This document shows, one piece after another, positions 52,985-62,001 of a stretch of DNA of 64,000 nt. A model generated the notes under the pieces. It searched no databases. It saw only the letters and a list, made by a program, of their open reading frames with translations, and had not been told where the DNA came from. The translations under genes were made by a program, and so were the position numbers. Origin of the DNA: GCA-2794515 sp034436155 (GTDB taxonomy: Bacteria > Chloroflexota > Anaerolineae > Aggregatilineales > Phototrophicaceae); assembly GCA_034436155.1 (NCBI GenBank), contig DAOTVP010000088.1:1-64000 (forward strand), written 5' to 3'. Within the stretch, counting starts at the first letter, position 1, and each line of letters starts with the position of its first letter.

Positions 52985-53898
52985 TTACTCTAATAATATC
53001 CCTCTCAACCGCGCCACTGCATCCGCGTTAAATCCCAAGCGTGACTCGGCATACGCTATCACCCCGCCATACTCGTCATCTAAATAATGGAACACTGCCC
53101 GCATCGTATCGGGGTGGGCGGCTAATATCGGGAATAAATTGGCGCTATTCAGGTGCAAAAATGCCAATCGCTTTAACAACCGATGAGCGATCTGTTCGTA
53201 ATGATGATAAAAATGGTTGCTCTGGGTATAATCGGCGACAATCCGCTCCTCTGGCACGCCCAACAACGCCAATATCAACGCGACTATCACGCCTGTGCGG
53301 TCTTTGCCCGCCGTACAGTGGATGAGCATGGGATAATTCGCCTCATCGAGCATCAGGTGCATCATCCGTTTGATGGCGGGGGCGTTTTCTTCGAGGATGA
53401 TGCTGGTATACAGTTGGGGCAATAATCCCTCTAATTTTCGTGGATTAAACAGCAACAACCATAACCGCTTGGCTTTATCGCCTTCGGTTGCCATGTTGAG
53501 TGTCTCGTGACGCACGCCGTCAAATCGCGGGTCGGGGTCGTTGATGATTTCGTCCTCACTCCGCAGATCGCATATCAGGCACGGTTGGAGCGCCGATAAT
53601 GCCGTTTTGCCGTTGAGGGTGATATACGACAGGCTGGCGGAACGATACACCTTGCCCGTTTTCACGGTGTGATTATCCGATGTGGTCATCCCGCCGATGT
53701 CGCGCACATTCACAACCCCTTCGATGGGGATGAATTGCGTATTGGTGGGGATAATCAGGCTTTCGGGCGCGGGGTAGGGGATAGGTCGGCGCACACGCCA
53801 CAGGGTGATGCCGATGAACAGCGCACACGCCACAGGGTGATGCCGATGAACAGCGCCAACGCCATGAGGATAATCAGGATGAGCCAGACAACAGTCAT
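52985..53898 (-). CDS. Tyrosine phosphatase (Y_phosphatase3-like), N-terminus frameshifted by a 32-bp duplication
   Basis: The phosphatase domain is intact: NVRDIGGM near its start, CDLRSEDE, and the P-loop HCTAGKDRTGVIVALIL (Cys nucleophile, Arg). Such enzymes act on phosphotyrosine or phosphoinositides. The natural start is ATG 53898 behind GGAGGTG, giving a membrane anchor MTVVWLILIILMALALF. That frame is then broken by a 32-bp tandem duplication at 53791-53854 and ends in TGA soon after. The phosphatase frame itself runs upstream to an in-frame ATG at 53974 without ribosome site or sensible sequence. As assembled, only a re-initiated or slipped product would work. Confidence 0.8.
53791..53854. 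repeat. Exact 32-bp tandem duplication
   Basis: GCACACGCCACAGGGTGATG... occurs at 53791-53822 and again at 53823-53854 without change. Because 32 is not a multiple of three, it shifts the frame of the phosphatase gene. Deleting one copy restores an anchor reading ALFIGITLWRVRRPIPYPAP. Confidence 0.95.
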
Positions 53899-53978
53899 TC
53901 ACACCTCCGTTTTGTTCAGTATAGCACAAACCGCAGGTTGTTGAGACACCGATTTCCCTACCGATTAGCATCATCCCT

Positions 53979-54860
53979 TCAATTTTGTGTGGATGCTGAA
54001 CGCAACATGACCGCCCGATAGATTATCACCCCAACAAAAGTTGCCCACAAGGGCATCAGCGCGAAAATACCATCATCACCATAAATCAGCGCAAATATCA
54101 CCGCCATGCCGATCATTAATCCCATGCCTGCCCGCACACGCATGGGGTGGGGGTGGGTATTGGTTGCATCACACAGACAATCAAACCGCTTGATTGTCAG
54201 AATATGAACTATAAATAGGACACTTATCCCCAGAATAATAAGCAATCCATCCCGCGCCACATCCACCAATCCTACATTTAGATAACGCCATATTGGGAGC
54301 ATAATCAACAGCATGGCGAATGAAAAGGTGTATCCCAACGGAGCGTGGTTTGGTAAATTGGCATCTAATAACAGGGCTATTGCTATTACTGCGCCGAAAA
54401 TCCATGCCTCTGTGAATAACATAGTGATAATACCGACACCGATTGCGATGATGTAATCGGGAATTTTGGCAGGAAAACCGACAATCCGATTTACAATTCG
54501 CACGACTATTATCGCACCTATTAACGCCAGTAAATTGGGTGTGGCGAAAAATGCACCGATAGTCGCTAATCCGAGTGCGACGAATGCCGAATAGGGGGTG
54601 TCGGGGTCGATTTCTCGTGCCAGAATCCACGCTAATAGCGCACTGCCACCACCATAAAATCCTGCCACGATTGCCGACCCTAAATCGCCACCTGTTAGTA
54701 AGGTATAGACACCCAAAATGATCCCCGCAATTGGTACAAGCACCATCAGCAAGCGGTGTGTTGGGTATACAAACGGGTTAAGCGGGCGTGATAGTGATGT
54801 GAATTGATATATCAGGTTATTTTGCATCTTTTGCATCATGCCTATCCTAATTTTGTTCAA
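53979..54860 (-). CDS. Polytopic membrane protein of unknown function
   Basis: Up to 293 aa with about eight hydrophobic segments (such as LLMVLVPIAGIILGVYTLL, YIIAIGVGIITML, GLLIILGISVLFIVHIL) and short loops. No transporter signature is visible. Start is unclear: in-frame Met codons at 54860, 54839 and 54827. It ends 81 bases past the phosphatase start on the same strand. I do not recognise a family. Confidence 0.7.
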   Translation of the reverse strand: MNKIRIGMMQKMQNNLIYQFTSLSRPLNPFVYPTHRLLMVLVPIAGIILGVYTLLTGGDLGSAIVAGFYGGGSALLAWILAREIDPDTPYSAFVALGLATIGAFFATPNLLALIGAIIVVRIVNRIVGFPAKIPDYIIAIGVGIITMLFTEAWIFGAVIAIALLLDANLPNHAPLGYTFSFAMLLIMLPIWRYLNVGLVDVARDGLLIILGISVLFIVHILTIKRFDCLCDATNTHPHPMRVRAGMGLMIGMAVIFALIYGDDGIFALMPLWATFVGVIIYRAVMLRSASTQN

Positions 54861-55024
54861 AATTATTCTTCATGATTATACCCCCCATCGCTTAGGGATT
54901 TTTAAGGAGGTGGTGAATATTTAGCAATTTGGACGATGCTGAAGAGCCGATACTGATATACAGTCAATGATGAGCTATCTTGTGGTAGATACACCATAAT
55001 ATTCACAATTTTCTCACCAAATCC

Positions 55025-55053
55025 TTGACAGAATGAAGACCACTTGCTATATT
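55025..55053 (+). promoter_or_regulatory. Sigma-70 promoter of the LacI-family gene
   Basis: TTGACA (55025-55030), 17-bp spacer, TATATT (55048-55053). It is the best consensus promoter in the window. Transcription would start near 55060, inside the first operator. Confidence 0.8.
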
Positions 55054-55056
55054 ATA

Positions 55057-55070
55057 TGTAAGGGCTTACA
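55057..55070. promoter_or_regulatory. LacI-type operator O1
   Basis: TGTAAG-GG-CTTACA, perfect 6-bp arms, lying over the expected transcription start. It fits autorepression by the LacI-family protein encoded next. Confidence 0.75.
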
Positions 55071-55120
55071 TTTTTGAGTGGCAAATACTCAAAAAATAAA
55101 TAAAATTCGTTATATTGTTC

Positions 55121-55133
55121 TTTTTTTTTTTTT
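55121..55133. repeat. Run of 13 T in the LacI-gene leader
   Basis: A T13 tract lies between the two operator copies. Slippage would change operator spacing without affecting coding. It is part of the 314-base gap 54861-55174, which otherwise holds the promoter and operators only. Confidence 0.7.
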
Positions 55134-55144
55134 AACAAACGTAA

Positions 55145-55158
55145 TGTAAGCGCCTACA
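55145..55158. promoter_or_regulatory. LacI-type operator O2
   Basis: TGTAAG-CG-CCTACA, one mismatch from the O1 arms, 16 bases ahead of the regulator ATG and 88 bases from O1. Two sites could support looping. Confidence 0.65.
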
Positions 55159-55174
55159 AAAAGATGAGTTTATT

Positions 55175-56209
55175 ATGACCTTACAAAAAAATCTTGTCCA
55201 ACCGATTACGATTTACGATGTCGCACACGAAGCAGGGGTATCTGATGCGACCGTCTCACGGGTGTTCAATAATAAACCCGGTGTCAAAGAGGCAACCCGC
55301 AACAAAGTGCTGAGCGCCGCCCAAAAATTGGGATATGTGGTGAATATACAAGCACGTAGCCTCGCGGGGGGTAAATCGAATGTCATCGGGTTGCTCATCC
55401 CTGGTTTAGATAACGGTTATGTCATCGAAATCGTGCGCGGGGTAGACCAAGAATTGGCACGATCTGGATGTGAGCTGATGGTCTATACAACACATCGTTC
55501 AGGCAATAATAACGCCAATTATTTGCGCTATGTCGCCAATGGTCTGACGGAAGGCATTTTGTTGGTCGTGCCGTTGCTCTCGACAGAGTTTTTGACCGCG
55601 CTCGAAAATATCGGTTATCCATATGTGTTGATAGATGCGGTCAACATGCTTGGACATAGCCCGTCCGTCAATGCCACCAACTGGCAGGGGGCATACAAAG
55701 CCACCGAATATCTCATCGAATTGGGGCATCGGCGCATCGGCTTCATCACAGGCATCCGCGAATTGAGTAGCGCCAAAGACCGCTATGACGGATTTATCAC
55801 CGCCCTCAAAGATTATCAAATTCCCATCGAAGACAGGCTGATCGTCACAGGTGATTTTGGGCAAGAATCGGGTTATGTTGCCACGCGCCAATTATTGGCG
55901 TTAGATGCGCCCCCAACGGCTATTTTTGCCTCGAATGATATGATGGCGTTTGGGGTTATGGATGCCGTGCGCGAGGCAGGCTTGAGCATCCCCCATGATA
56001 TGTCGGTGATTGGCTTCGATGATATTCCACAAGCCGTCAACACCTATCCTAAATTGACAACTGTCCATCAGCCCCTCGAAGAAATGGGGCGGGTGGGGGT
56101 GAAACTCTTATTAGAGCATATCGAAAATCCCGATACCCCACCGAAAAATATCGTGCTGGCGACACAATTGGTCATCCGTGACTCGTGCCAGTCTCTGCAT
56201 CAGGAATAA
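55175..56209 (+). CDS. LacI-family transcription regulator of the xylo-oligosaccharide genes
   Basis: A 344-aa repressor. N-terminal HTH with hinge: TIYDVAHEAGVSDATVSRVFNNKPGVKEATRNKV, then a type I periplasmic-binding-like sugar domain (NVIGLLIPG, RRIGFITG, PTAIFASNDMMAFG, IGFDDIPQA). Its operators lie in its own leader. It heads the locus and likely senses a xylose-containing sugar (inference from GH8, GH3 and xylA behind it). Confidence 0.92.
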   Translation: MTLQKNLVQPITIYDVAHEAGVSDATVSRVFNNKPGVKEATRNKVLSAAQKLGYVVNIQARSLAGGKSNVIGLLIPGLDNGYVIEIVRGVDQELARSGCELMVYTTHRSGNNNANYLRYVANGLTEGILLVVPLLSTEFLTALENIGYPYVLIDAVNMLGHSPSVNATNWQGAYKATEYLIELGHRRIGFITGIRELSSAKDRYDGFITALKDYQIPIEDRLIVTGDFGQESGYVATRQLLALDAPPTAIFASNDMMAFGVMDAVREAGLSIPHDMSVIGFDDIPQAVNTYPKLTTVHQPLEEMGRVGVKLLLEHIENPDTPPKNIVLATQLVIRDSCQSLHQE

Positions 56210-56273
56210 TGCGTCATTTTGGCGCTTATTTACAAAAAACGTATCTATCGTTTACTTTTTAAGGAGTTGTACT

Positions 56274-57545
56274 ATGCGAACAAAGTTAGGTCTCTTTTTA
56301 ATGGCGGTATTGATGATCGTTGTGTCATCGGTATCGGCACAAGAAAATGTCGTTGTCAGATGGTGGCACATCAGCACCAATCCACCCGAACAAGAATTTT
56401 GGCAAGTGATTGCCGATGAATTCATGGCAGCCAATCCCGGTGTGACCATCGAAATTACCGTGTTAGAAAACGAAGCCTTCAAAAGCCGTTTAGTCACCGT
56501 GATGCAATCGGGTGATGCGCCAGATTTATTCCAAAGCTGGGGCGGTGGTGTGTTGTGGCAATTTGCCCGTGCTGGTTTGTTGCGCGATATTTCGCCAGAA
56601 CTGGATGCCAACGATGGTGAATGGCGCAATTCGTTCAGCGCACAAGCCGCGTTAGCTCTGTACGGTCAAGGCGATGAAACCTATGGTGTGCCGTGGACGT
56701 GGGGCGCGGTCGGTATGTTCTATAACAAAGCCCTGTTTGAACAAGCCGGTCTGGATCCAGACAATCCCCCCGTCACTTGGGACGAGTTTGTCGCCACAAT
56801 CGAAGCCCTCAAAGAAGCGGGCATCACCCCCATTTCGCTAGGTGGAAAAGACAAATGGCCCGGTCATTTCTGGTGGGTGTATTCGGCAATCCGTTTGGGT
56901 GGCGAAGAAGCCTTCTTGAATGCCTATAATCGTACTGGCTCGTTTGCAGATGAACCGTTTGTCAAAGCGGGTGAATATGTCAAATCGTTGGTCGATATGG
57001 GCGCGTTCCCCGAAAACTTCATGGGCTTGACCTATGGCGACCAATTCACCATCACCGCCAACGCGCAAGCCGCTATGGAACTCATGGGTCAATGGGCTCC
57101 GAGTTTATACGAAAATGCCGCCCCAGGTGTCTTGGGTGATAATTTGGGCTGGTTCCCATTCCCCGTCTTGCCCGATGGCGCGGGTAATCCAGATGATGTG
57201 TTAGGTGGTGGTGATGGCTTTGCGGTTGGCAAAAATGCTCCCGATGCCACCGTGGCGTTCTTACAATATATCACCAGCGTCGATGTCCAACGCCGTGCCG
57301 CCGAAATTTGGGTTATCCCAACCGTTGGTGCCGCCGAAGATGTGGTCACAGACAACCCCGTGTTTGCATCCATCATCGAAGCCCGTAACAATGCGCCTTA
57401 CTTCCAACTGTATTACGACCAATTCCTGCCACCTGCATTGGGTAGTGAAGTCAATGATGCAGTCGAAGCATTGCTGGCTGGTTTGGCAACCCCACAAGAA
57501 ACCGCCGAGCGCATTGAAGAAATGGCATCGTTTGAACTTGACTAA
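56274..57545 (+). CDS. Sugar ABC transporter substrate-binding protein (SBP family 1)
   Basis: A 423-aa binding protein with a signal peptide ending VSAQENVV. The pattern VVVRWWHISTNPPEQEFW, LVTVMQSGDAPDLFQSWGGG and GVPWTWGAVGMFYNKALFEQAG identifies SBP_bac_1 (maltose/xylobiose class). ATG 56274 has AAGGAG at 56261-56266; the frame start at 56178 overlaps lacI and is rejected. Likely ligand: xylo-oligosaccharides. Confidence 0.93.
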   Translation: MRTKLGLFLMAVLMIVVSSVSAQENVVVRWWHISTNPPEQEFWQVIADEFMAANPGVTIEITVLENEAFKSRLVTVMQSGDAPDLFQSWGGGVLWQFARAGLLRDISPELDANDGEWRNSFSAQAALALYGQGDETYGVPWTWGAVGMFYNKALFEQAGLDPDNPPVTWDEFVATIEALKEAGITPISLGGKDKWPGHFWWVYSAIRLGGEEAFLNAYNRTGSFADEPFVKAGEYVKSLVDMGAFPENFMGLTYGDQFTITANAQAAMELMGQWAPSLYENAAPGVLGDNLGWFPFPVLPDGAGNPDDVLGGGDGFAVGKNAPDATVAFLQYITSVDVQRRAAEIWVIPTVGAAEDVVTDNPVFASIIEARNNAPYFQLYYDQFLPPALGSEVNDAVEALLAGLATPQETAERIEEMASFELD

Positions 57546-57599
57546 GACTTATCGTGACTGATAGGGAGAGAAGCATTCTTTAGAAGAGGGCAATCTTAC

Positions 57600-57616
57600 A
57601 GAGGAATTGCTCCTCT
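57600..57616 (+). promoter_or_regulatory. Intercistronic hairpin after the binding-protein gene
   Basis: AGAGGA-ATTGC-TCCTCT in the 117-base gap between binding protein and permease. Hairpins in this position commonly stabilise the binding-protein message or reduce read-through. Confidence 0.5.
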
Positions 57617-57662
57617 CTCTACCCAACCACTATCCTTTTAGTTTACCAGAAGAAAACCCATT

Positions 57663-58628
57663 ATGTCACTTGCAAACACCAGAAACTTATCAGAAATTAA
57701 CCTAGACGAAGCAACACAAATCAGACGAGAAAAGCGCAACAATGCCATTCGCAAATGGCTGACGGTCGGCATTTTCCTCGTACCTGGGATGCTGGTGTTC
57801 ATCGTATTCGTCCTTAGCCCCATCGCACAAACAGCAGTCTATAGCTTTTATGAATGGGATGGCTTGGGTCCGCTGACCAATTATCAAGAATTCGACAATT
57901 ATGAGCGCCTGTTTGCCCATAGTGCCTTCACCAAAGCCCTGCAAAATACCTTTGTGATTATGCTCTTATCGTTGCTCATCCAATTGCCGATCGCTTTGAT
58001 GATTGCCTTGTTGGTGGCGCGGGGTCAACTGCCCGGACGCAGAATCTTTCGGGCGCTCCTGTTTATACCCTATGTCTTTTCAGAAGTGATTACCGCCATC
58101 ATTTGGTTGTATGTGTTGCATCCCAATGACGGCTTGGTCAATACCGTTTTTGCCAGCATCATCCCCAATTACCAACGGGTCGCGTGGACAAGCAACCCCG
58201 ATGTCATTTTGTACTCGGTCTTTGCCGTGCTGGTCTGGAAATACTTCGGCTTTTACATGATTTTATACATGGCATCGATTCAAGGTGTCCCCAAAGATCT
58301 CGAAGAAGCCGCTCGTATGGATGGTGCGACAGAAATGGGCGTTTTGCGCTATGTCACCATTCCGTTGATTGGTCCGACCATTCGCCTGACGATTTTTCTC
58401 TCGGTATTGGGGTCGATTCAACAATTCGTCATCGCGTGGATTTTGACAACGGGTGGCGGGATTAACAACTCTGGCGCGGTCGTTAGCACTTACTTGTATA
58501 AATATGGGCTACAACGCTTCAAATTGGGATATGGTAGTGCCATTGCCGTGGTTTTGTTCCTCATCACATTGGTATTCTCGATTTTATACCAACGCTTTGT
58601 CATGAATCGGGATTATGCAGACGATTAA
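57663..58628 (+). CDS. Sugar ABC transporter permease 1 (MalF/UgpA-like)
   Basis: A 321-aa permease with six main helices and the EAA loop EEAARMDGATEMGVLRYVTIPLIGPT. A basic N-terminal tail of ~35 residues precedes helix 1 (WLTVGIFLVPGMLVFIVFVL). It works with the second permease; no ATPase gene is in the locus, so a shared MsmK-like ATPase elsewhere is expected. Confidence 0.93.
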   Translation: MSLANTRNLSEINLDEATQIRREKRNNAIRKWLTVGIFLVPGMLVFIVFVLSPIAQTAVYSFYEWDGLGPLTNYQEFDNYERLFAHSAFTKALQNTFVIMLLSLLIQLPIALMIALLVARGQLPGRRIFRALLFIPYVFSEVITAIIWLYVLHPNDGLVNTVFASIIPNYQRVAWTSNPDVILYSVFAVLVWKYFGFYMILYMASIQGVPKDLEEAARMDGATEMGVLRYVTIPLIGPTIRLTIFLSVLGSIQQFVIAWILTTGGGINNSGAVVSTYLYKYGLQRFKLGYGSAIAVVLFLITLVFSILYQRFVMNRDYADD

Positions 58629-58643
58629 AAGGATGGTGGCATC

Positions 58644-59483
58644 ATGACGCTTACACTTGTGCGTTGGGCATTTTTGTTGTTTCGCTATGCGGTACTGGGA
58701 ATTTTATGTGTCATCATCATCAGTCCAGTGATGACCGCGTTTTTGGGCAGTGTGCGAACAACCAACGAATTTTTATCGCGCCCATTTGGCTTCCCCGAAG
58801 GGGCATGGAATTGGCAATTTTACATTGATATTTTACAAAGCGAGTCGTTTTGGAAATTCATGGGCAATAGCATCATCATCACCAGTTTTACCATGGTGCT
58901 GAATGTCTCTTTGGCGTGCATGTTGGCGTTTGCCTTCACGCGCTTACGCTTTAAGGGGCGGATGTTTGCCTTCAACGTTTTATCATTCGGATTGCTGTTC
59001 CCGTTAACCGTGGCGATTTTGCCTATCTTCATCCAAATCCGTCAATTCGGGTTGATAGATTCACATTGGGGGGTGATTTTGCCGTTAGTGGCGTTTGGAT
59101 TGCCCCAAAGCACCGTCATCTTACGCAGTTTCTTCATCGCCATCCCCAATGAACTCGAAGATGCTTCGTATGTGGATGGTTGTAACACCTTTGGATTTTT
59201 CAGATACATTTTACTGCCGATGGCGCGTCCAGCGATTACGGCGGTAGCGGTGATTCAGATTATCGCCGCGTGGAACGAATATTTCTTGCCCATTCTCGTC
59301 TTGAATAAAGATGCCTATTGGCCCCTACCCCTCGGTATTATGCAATTTCAGGGGCAGTTTGGCACAGATTGGTCGCGGGTGATGGCTTATGTCATTTTGC
59401 TCATCATCCCTGCCATCATTTTTTACATCTTTGCCGAGAAATATATCGTGACGGGCTTAACGGGTGGCGAACTAAAAGGCTAA
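58644..59483 (+). CDS. Sugar ABC transporter permease 2 (MalG/UgpE-like)
   Basis: A 279-aa permease with six helices and the EAA loop ELEDASYVDGCNTFGFFRYILLPMARP. AAAGGATGGTG precedes the ATG, 15 bases after permease 1. It is followed directly by the GH3 gene (5 bases), so transport and hydrolysis genes are cotranscribed. Confidence 0.93.
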   Translation: MTLTLVRWAFLLFRYAVLGILCVIIISPVMTAFLGSVRTTNEFLSRPFGFPEGAWNWQFYIDILQSESFWKFMGNSIIITSFTMVLNVSLACMLAFAFTRLRFKGRMFAFNVLSFGLLFPLTVAILPIFIQIRQFGLIDSHWGVILPLVAFGLPQSTVILRSFFIAIPNELEDASYVDGCNTFGFFRYILLPMARPAITAVAVIQIIAAWNEYFLPILVLNKDAYWPLPLGIMQFQGQFGTDWSRVMAYVILLIIPAIIFYIFAEKYIVTGLTGGELKG

Positions 59484-59488
59484 AGCAC

Positions 59489-61846
59489 ATGAACATAACC
59501 TATAAAGATACACAGCTTGGCGTGGATGAACGCGCCGAGCATTTGTTAATGCAGATGACGCTCGAAGAAAAAGTGGCGCAAATCGGTGGCATTTGGTCGA
59601 GTGATGTCACCGATGAGAGCAAACAGCACTTTGATAAGAACAAAGCCTTGCAGATTGTCCCACATGGCATCGGGCATGTCTCGCGCATTGGTGCGGTGTC
59701 GTTGCTCCCACCGCGACAAAGCGCCCAACTTGCCAATATCATCCAAGCCTATTTTGTGAATGAGACGCGCTTGGGCATCCCCGCCATTGTCCACGAAGAA
59801 AATTGCGCGGGTTATATGGCGAATGGTGCGACTTCATTCCCACAGGCTATCGGCTTGGCGGCAACATGGGAGCCAGACCTCATCCAGCAAATGACCCGTG
59901 CCATCCGCCAACAAATGCGTTCGGTCGGCGCACATCTGGGGCTTGCGCCCGTATTGGATGTCGCCCGTGACCCGCGTTGGGGACGTGTCGAGGAGACCTT
60001 TGGCGAAGACCCCTTCCTCATATCTACGCTCGGCGTGGCATACATCAATGGGTTGCAAGGCGATGATTTGAAGACGGGCATTGTCGCCACTGCCAAGCAC
60101 TTTTTAGGCTATAGCGCATCCGAAGGCGGGATGAATTGGGCTCCTGCACATATCCCGCAACGCACCCTGCGCGAGGTCTACCTGACACCCTTCGCCGCGG
60201 CAATCAAACACGCCAATGTCGGCGCGGTGATGAATGGTTATCAAGAAATAGACGGCGTGCCGTGTGGCAGTTCAAAAGAATATCTGGTGGATATGTTGCG
60301 CGGTGAATTGGGCTTCACTGGCACGATTGTCGCCGATTATTTCACCATCAATATGTTGGTCGATTATCATCGTATCGCCAAAGATAAGGCAGAAGCGGCG
60401 AAATACGCGCTCATGGCGGGGATCGATGTCGAATTGCCTGCGCTCGATTGCTATGCCCAACCGTTGATTGATGCCATTCGTGCGGGTGATATTCGTGAAG
60501 AGTTGCTCGATGCGTGTGTGCGACGGGTGCTACGCCAAAAAATCAGCTTGGGCTTGCTCGATAATCCGTATGTTGATGAGGGGTGCATTGCCGAAGTGTA
60601 TAACACCCCCGCGCAAATCGAATTATCGCGCACGCTGGCTTCAAAATCGGTGGTGTTGCTCAAAAATGAGGGCGCAATTTTACCCTTGTCGAAATCCATC
60701 GGCAAAATCGCCGTCATCGGACCCAGCGCCGATAACGCCCGCCTCATGCAAGGCGATTATCACTATCCAGCGCACCTCGAAGGCGTGTCGAATATGGGCG
60801 ATAATATGGTCGCGCCCACACCCAATAAAGATAAACTGAATATCAATTGGGACGCGCACCGCCCACCCACCACCACCGTTTTACAGGGTATTCAGGCTAT
60901 TGTGGGGCAAAATACCCAAGTGACATATGCCCAGGGGTGTGGCATCACGGGGAATAACGCCTCGTTGTTTGATGAGGCGATCACAAACGCCAAAAATGCC
61001 GATGTTGCCATCGTGGTGGTTGGTGATATTTCGGGTCTGAGTTTGGGTAGTACCAGTGGCGAAGCCATAGACCGCGCCACGCTCGAATTGCCCGGTTTGC
61101 AACAACAACTCGTCTTAAAAATCGCCGAGACAGGCACCCCGACCATCGTAGTCGTGCTGAATGGTCGTCCGCCCGTCCTCACAGAAATCGCCGACAAGGT
61201 GAACTCGCTGTTGCTCGGATGGTTGCCCGCGCAAGAAGGTGGCAACGCCATCGCCCAAATCTTATTCGGCGATGCGAACCCCGCGGGGCGCTTGCCCATC
61301 ACACTCCCGCGCCATGTCGGACAAGTTCCCACCTATTACGCACATAAACCATCGGGCGGGCGCTCGCATTGGTTTGGCGATTACGCCGATATGCCCACCA
61401 AGCCGCTTTATCCGTTTGGTTATGGGCTGAGTTATACCCAATTTGAGTATAGCGATTTGCGTCTGAGCGCCGATCGCGCCAGCGCCGATGATGTGATCCA
61501 TGTCACCGTCACCGTGAAAAATATCGGCAATCGGGCGGGTGATGAGGTGGTGCAATTGTATGTATCTGACCCCATCGCCAGCGTCACGCGCCCCGTCAAG
61601 ATGCTCAAAGGTTTTCAACGGGTGCATTTAGACGCGGGGCAAAGCGCCCATATCACCTTTGATTTGGATGTGCGCCATCTCGGTTTTTATGACCGCACCA
61701 TGACGCATATCATCGAGGCGGGCGAAATTGTGGTGATGATCGGGCGGTCATCTGATGATATTTGCCTATCGGCATCGTTTGAAATCACCCGCACCCAACC
61801 CGTCGATCGGGTGTATCTGACCCCCGTATCGGTGGCGTTAGGGTGA
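59489..61846 (+). CDS. GH3 glycoside hydrolase, probable beta-xylosidase
   Basis: A 785-aa enzyme without signal peptide, so cytoplasmic. GH3 TIM-barrel domain with AKHFLGYSASEGG (202-214), nucleophile Asp283 in GFTGTIVADYF, an alpha/beta sandwich (KSVVLLKNEGAILPLSK, VVVLNGRPPVL) and a C-terminal FN3-like domain (YTQFEYSDLRLS, VTVKNIGNRAGDEVVQLYV). The neighbours argue for release of xylose (or arabinose) from imported oligomers; beta-glucosidase activity is an alternative. ATG 59489 is chosen because the longer frame from 59318 runs inside the permease gene. Confidence 0.92.
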   Translation: MNITYKDTQLGVDERAEHLLMQMTLEEKVAQIGGIWSSDVTDESKQHFDKNKALQIVPHGIGHVSRIGAVSLLPPRQSAQLANIIQAYFVNETRLGIPAIVHEENCAGYMANGATSFPQAIGLAATWEPDLIQQMTRAIRQQMRSVGAHLGLAPVLDVARDPRWGRVEETFGEDPFLISTLGVAYINGLQGDDLKTGIVATAKHFLGYSASEGGMNWAPAHIPQRTLREVYLTPFAAAIKHANVGAVMNGYQEIDGVPCGSSKEYLVDMLRGELGFTGTIVADYFTINMLVDYHRIAKDKAEAAKYALMAGIDVELPALDCYAQPLIDAIRAGDIREELLDACVRRVLRQKISLGLLDNPYVDEGCIAEVYNTPAQIELSRTLASKSVVLLKNEGAILPLSKSIGKIAVIGPSADNARLMQGDYHYPAHLEGVSNMGDNMVAPTPNKDKLNINWDAHRPPTTTVLQGIQAIVGQNTQVTYAQGCGITGNNASLFDEAITNAKNADVAIVVVGDISGLSLGSTSGEAIDRATLELPGLQQQLVLKIAETGTPTIVVVLNGRPPVLTEIADKVNSLLLGWLPAQEGGNAIAQILFGDANPAGRLPITLPRHVGQVPTYYAHKPSGGRSHWFGDYADMPTKPLYPFGYGLSYTQFEYSDLRLSADRASADDVIHVTVTVKNIGNRAGDEVVQLYVSDPIASVTRPVKMLKGFQRVHLDAGQSAHITFDLDVRHLGFYDRTMTHIIEAGEIVVMIGRSSDDICLSASFEITRTQPVDRVYLTPVSVALG

Positions 61847-61865
61847 TATTTTAACCGTAAAAAAT

Positions 61866-61975
61866 CCCCCATCCCCAGCCCTTCCCCCATCGAATAGGGG
61901 AAGGGGGTAAAAACCACCTTTGAGGTAGGATTTTAGCCTCCTCTCCATGCAATGGGGAGGAGGTTGGGGGTGGGG
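61866..61975. repeat. Intergenic copy of the C/G double-hairpin element found in hypF
   Basis: Left part CCCCCATCCCCAGCCC with hairpin CTTCCCCCAT-CGA-ATAGGGGAAGGGGG (to 61907), ~29-base spacer, right hairpin CCTCCTCTCCATGCAATGGGGAGGAGG and arm TTGGGGGTGGGG. Same order, spacing and CTCCATGCAATGGGGA core as the hypF insertions. It occupies most of the GH3-GH8 gap. Confidence 0.88.
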
Positions 61976-62001
61976 ATAATCGATTCAAGAAAGGATACAC
62001 G

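Noticed and set aside
57089..57391. Minus-strand frames within the sugar-binding gene
   Set aside because: Shadows of the strong plus-strand gene with its signal peptide and ribosome site.
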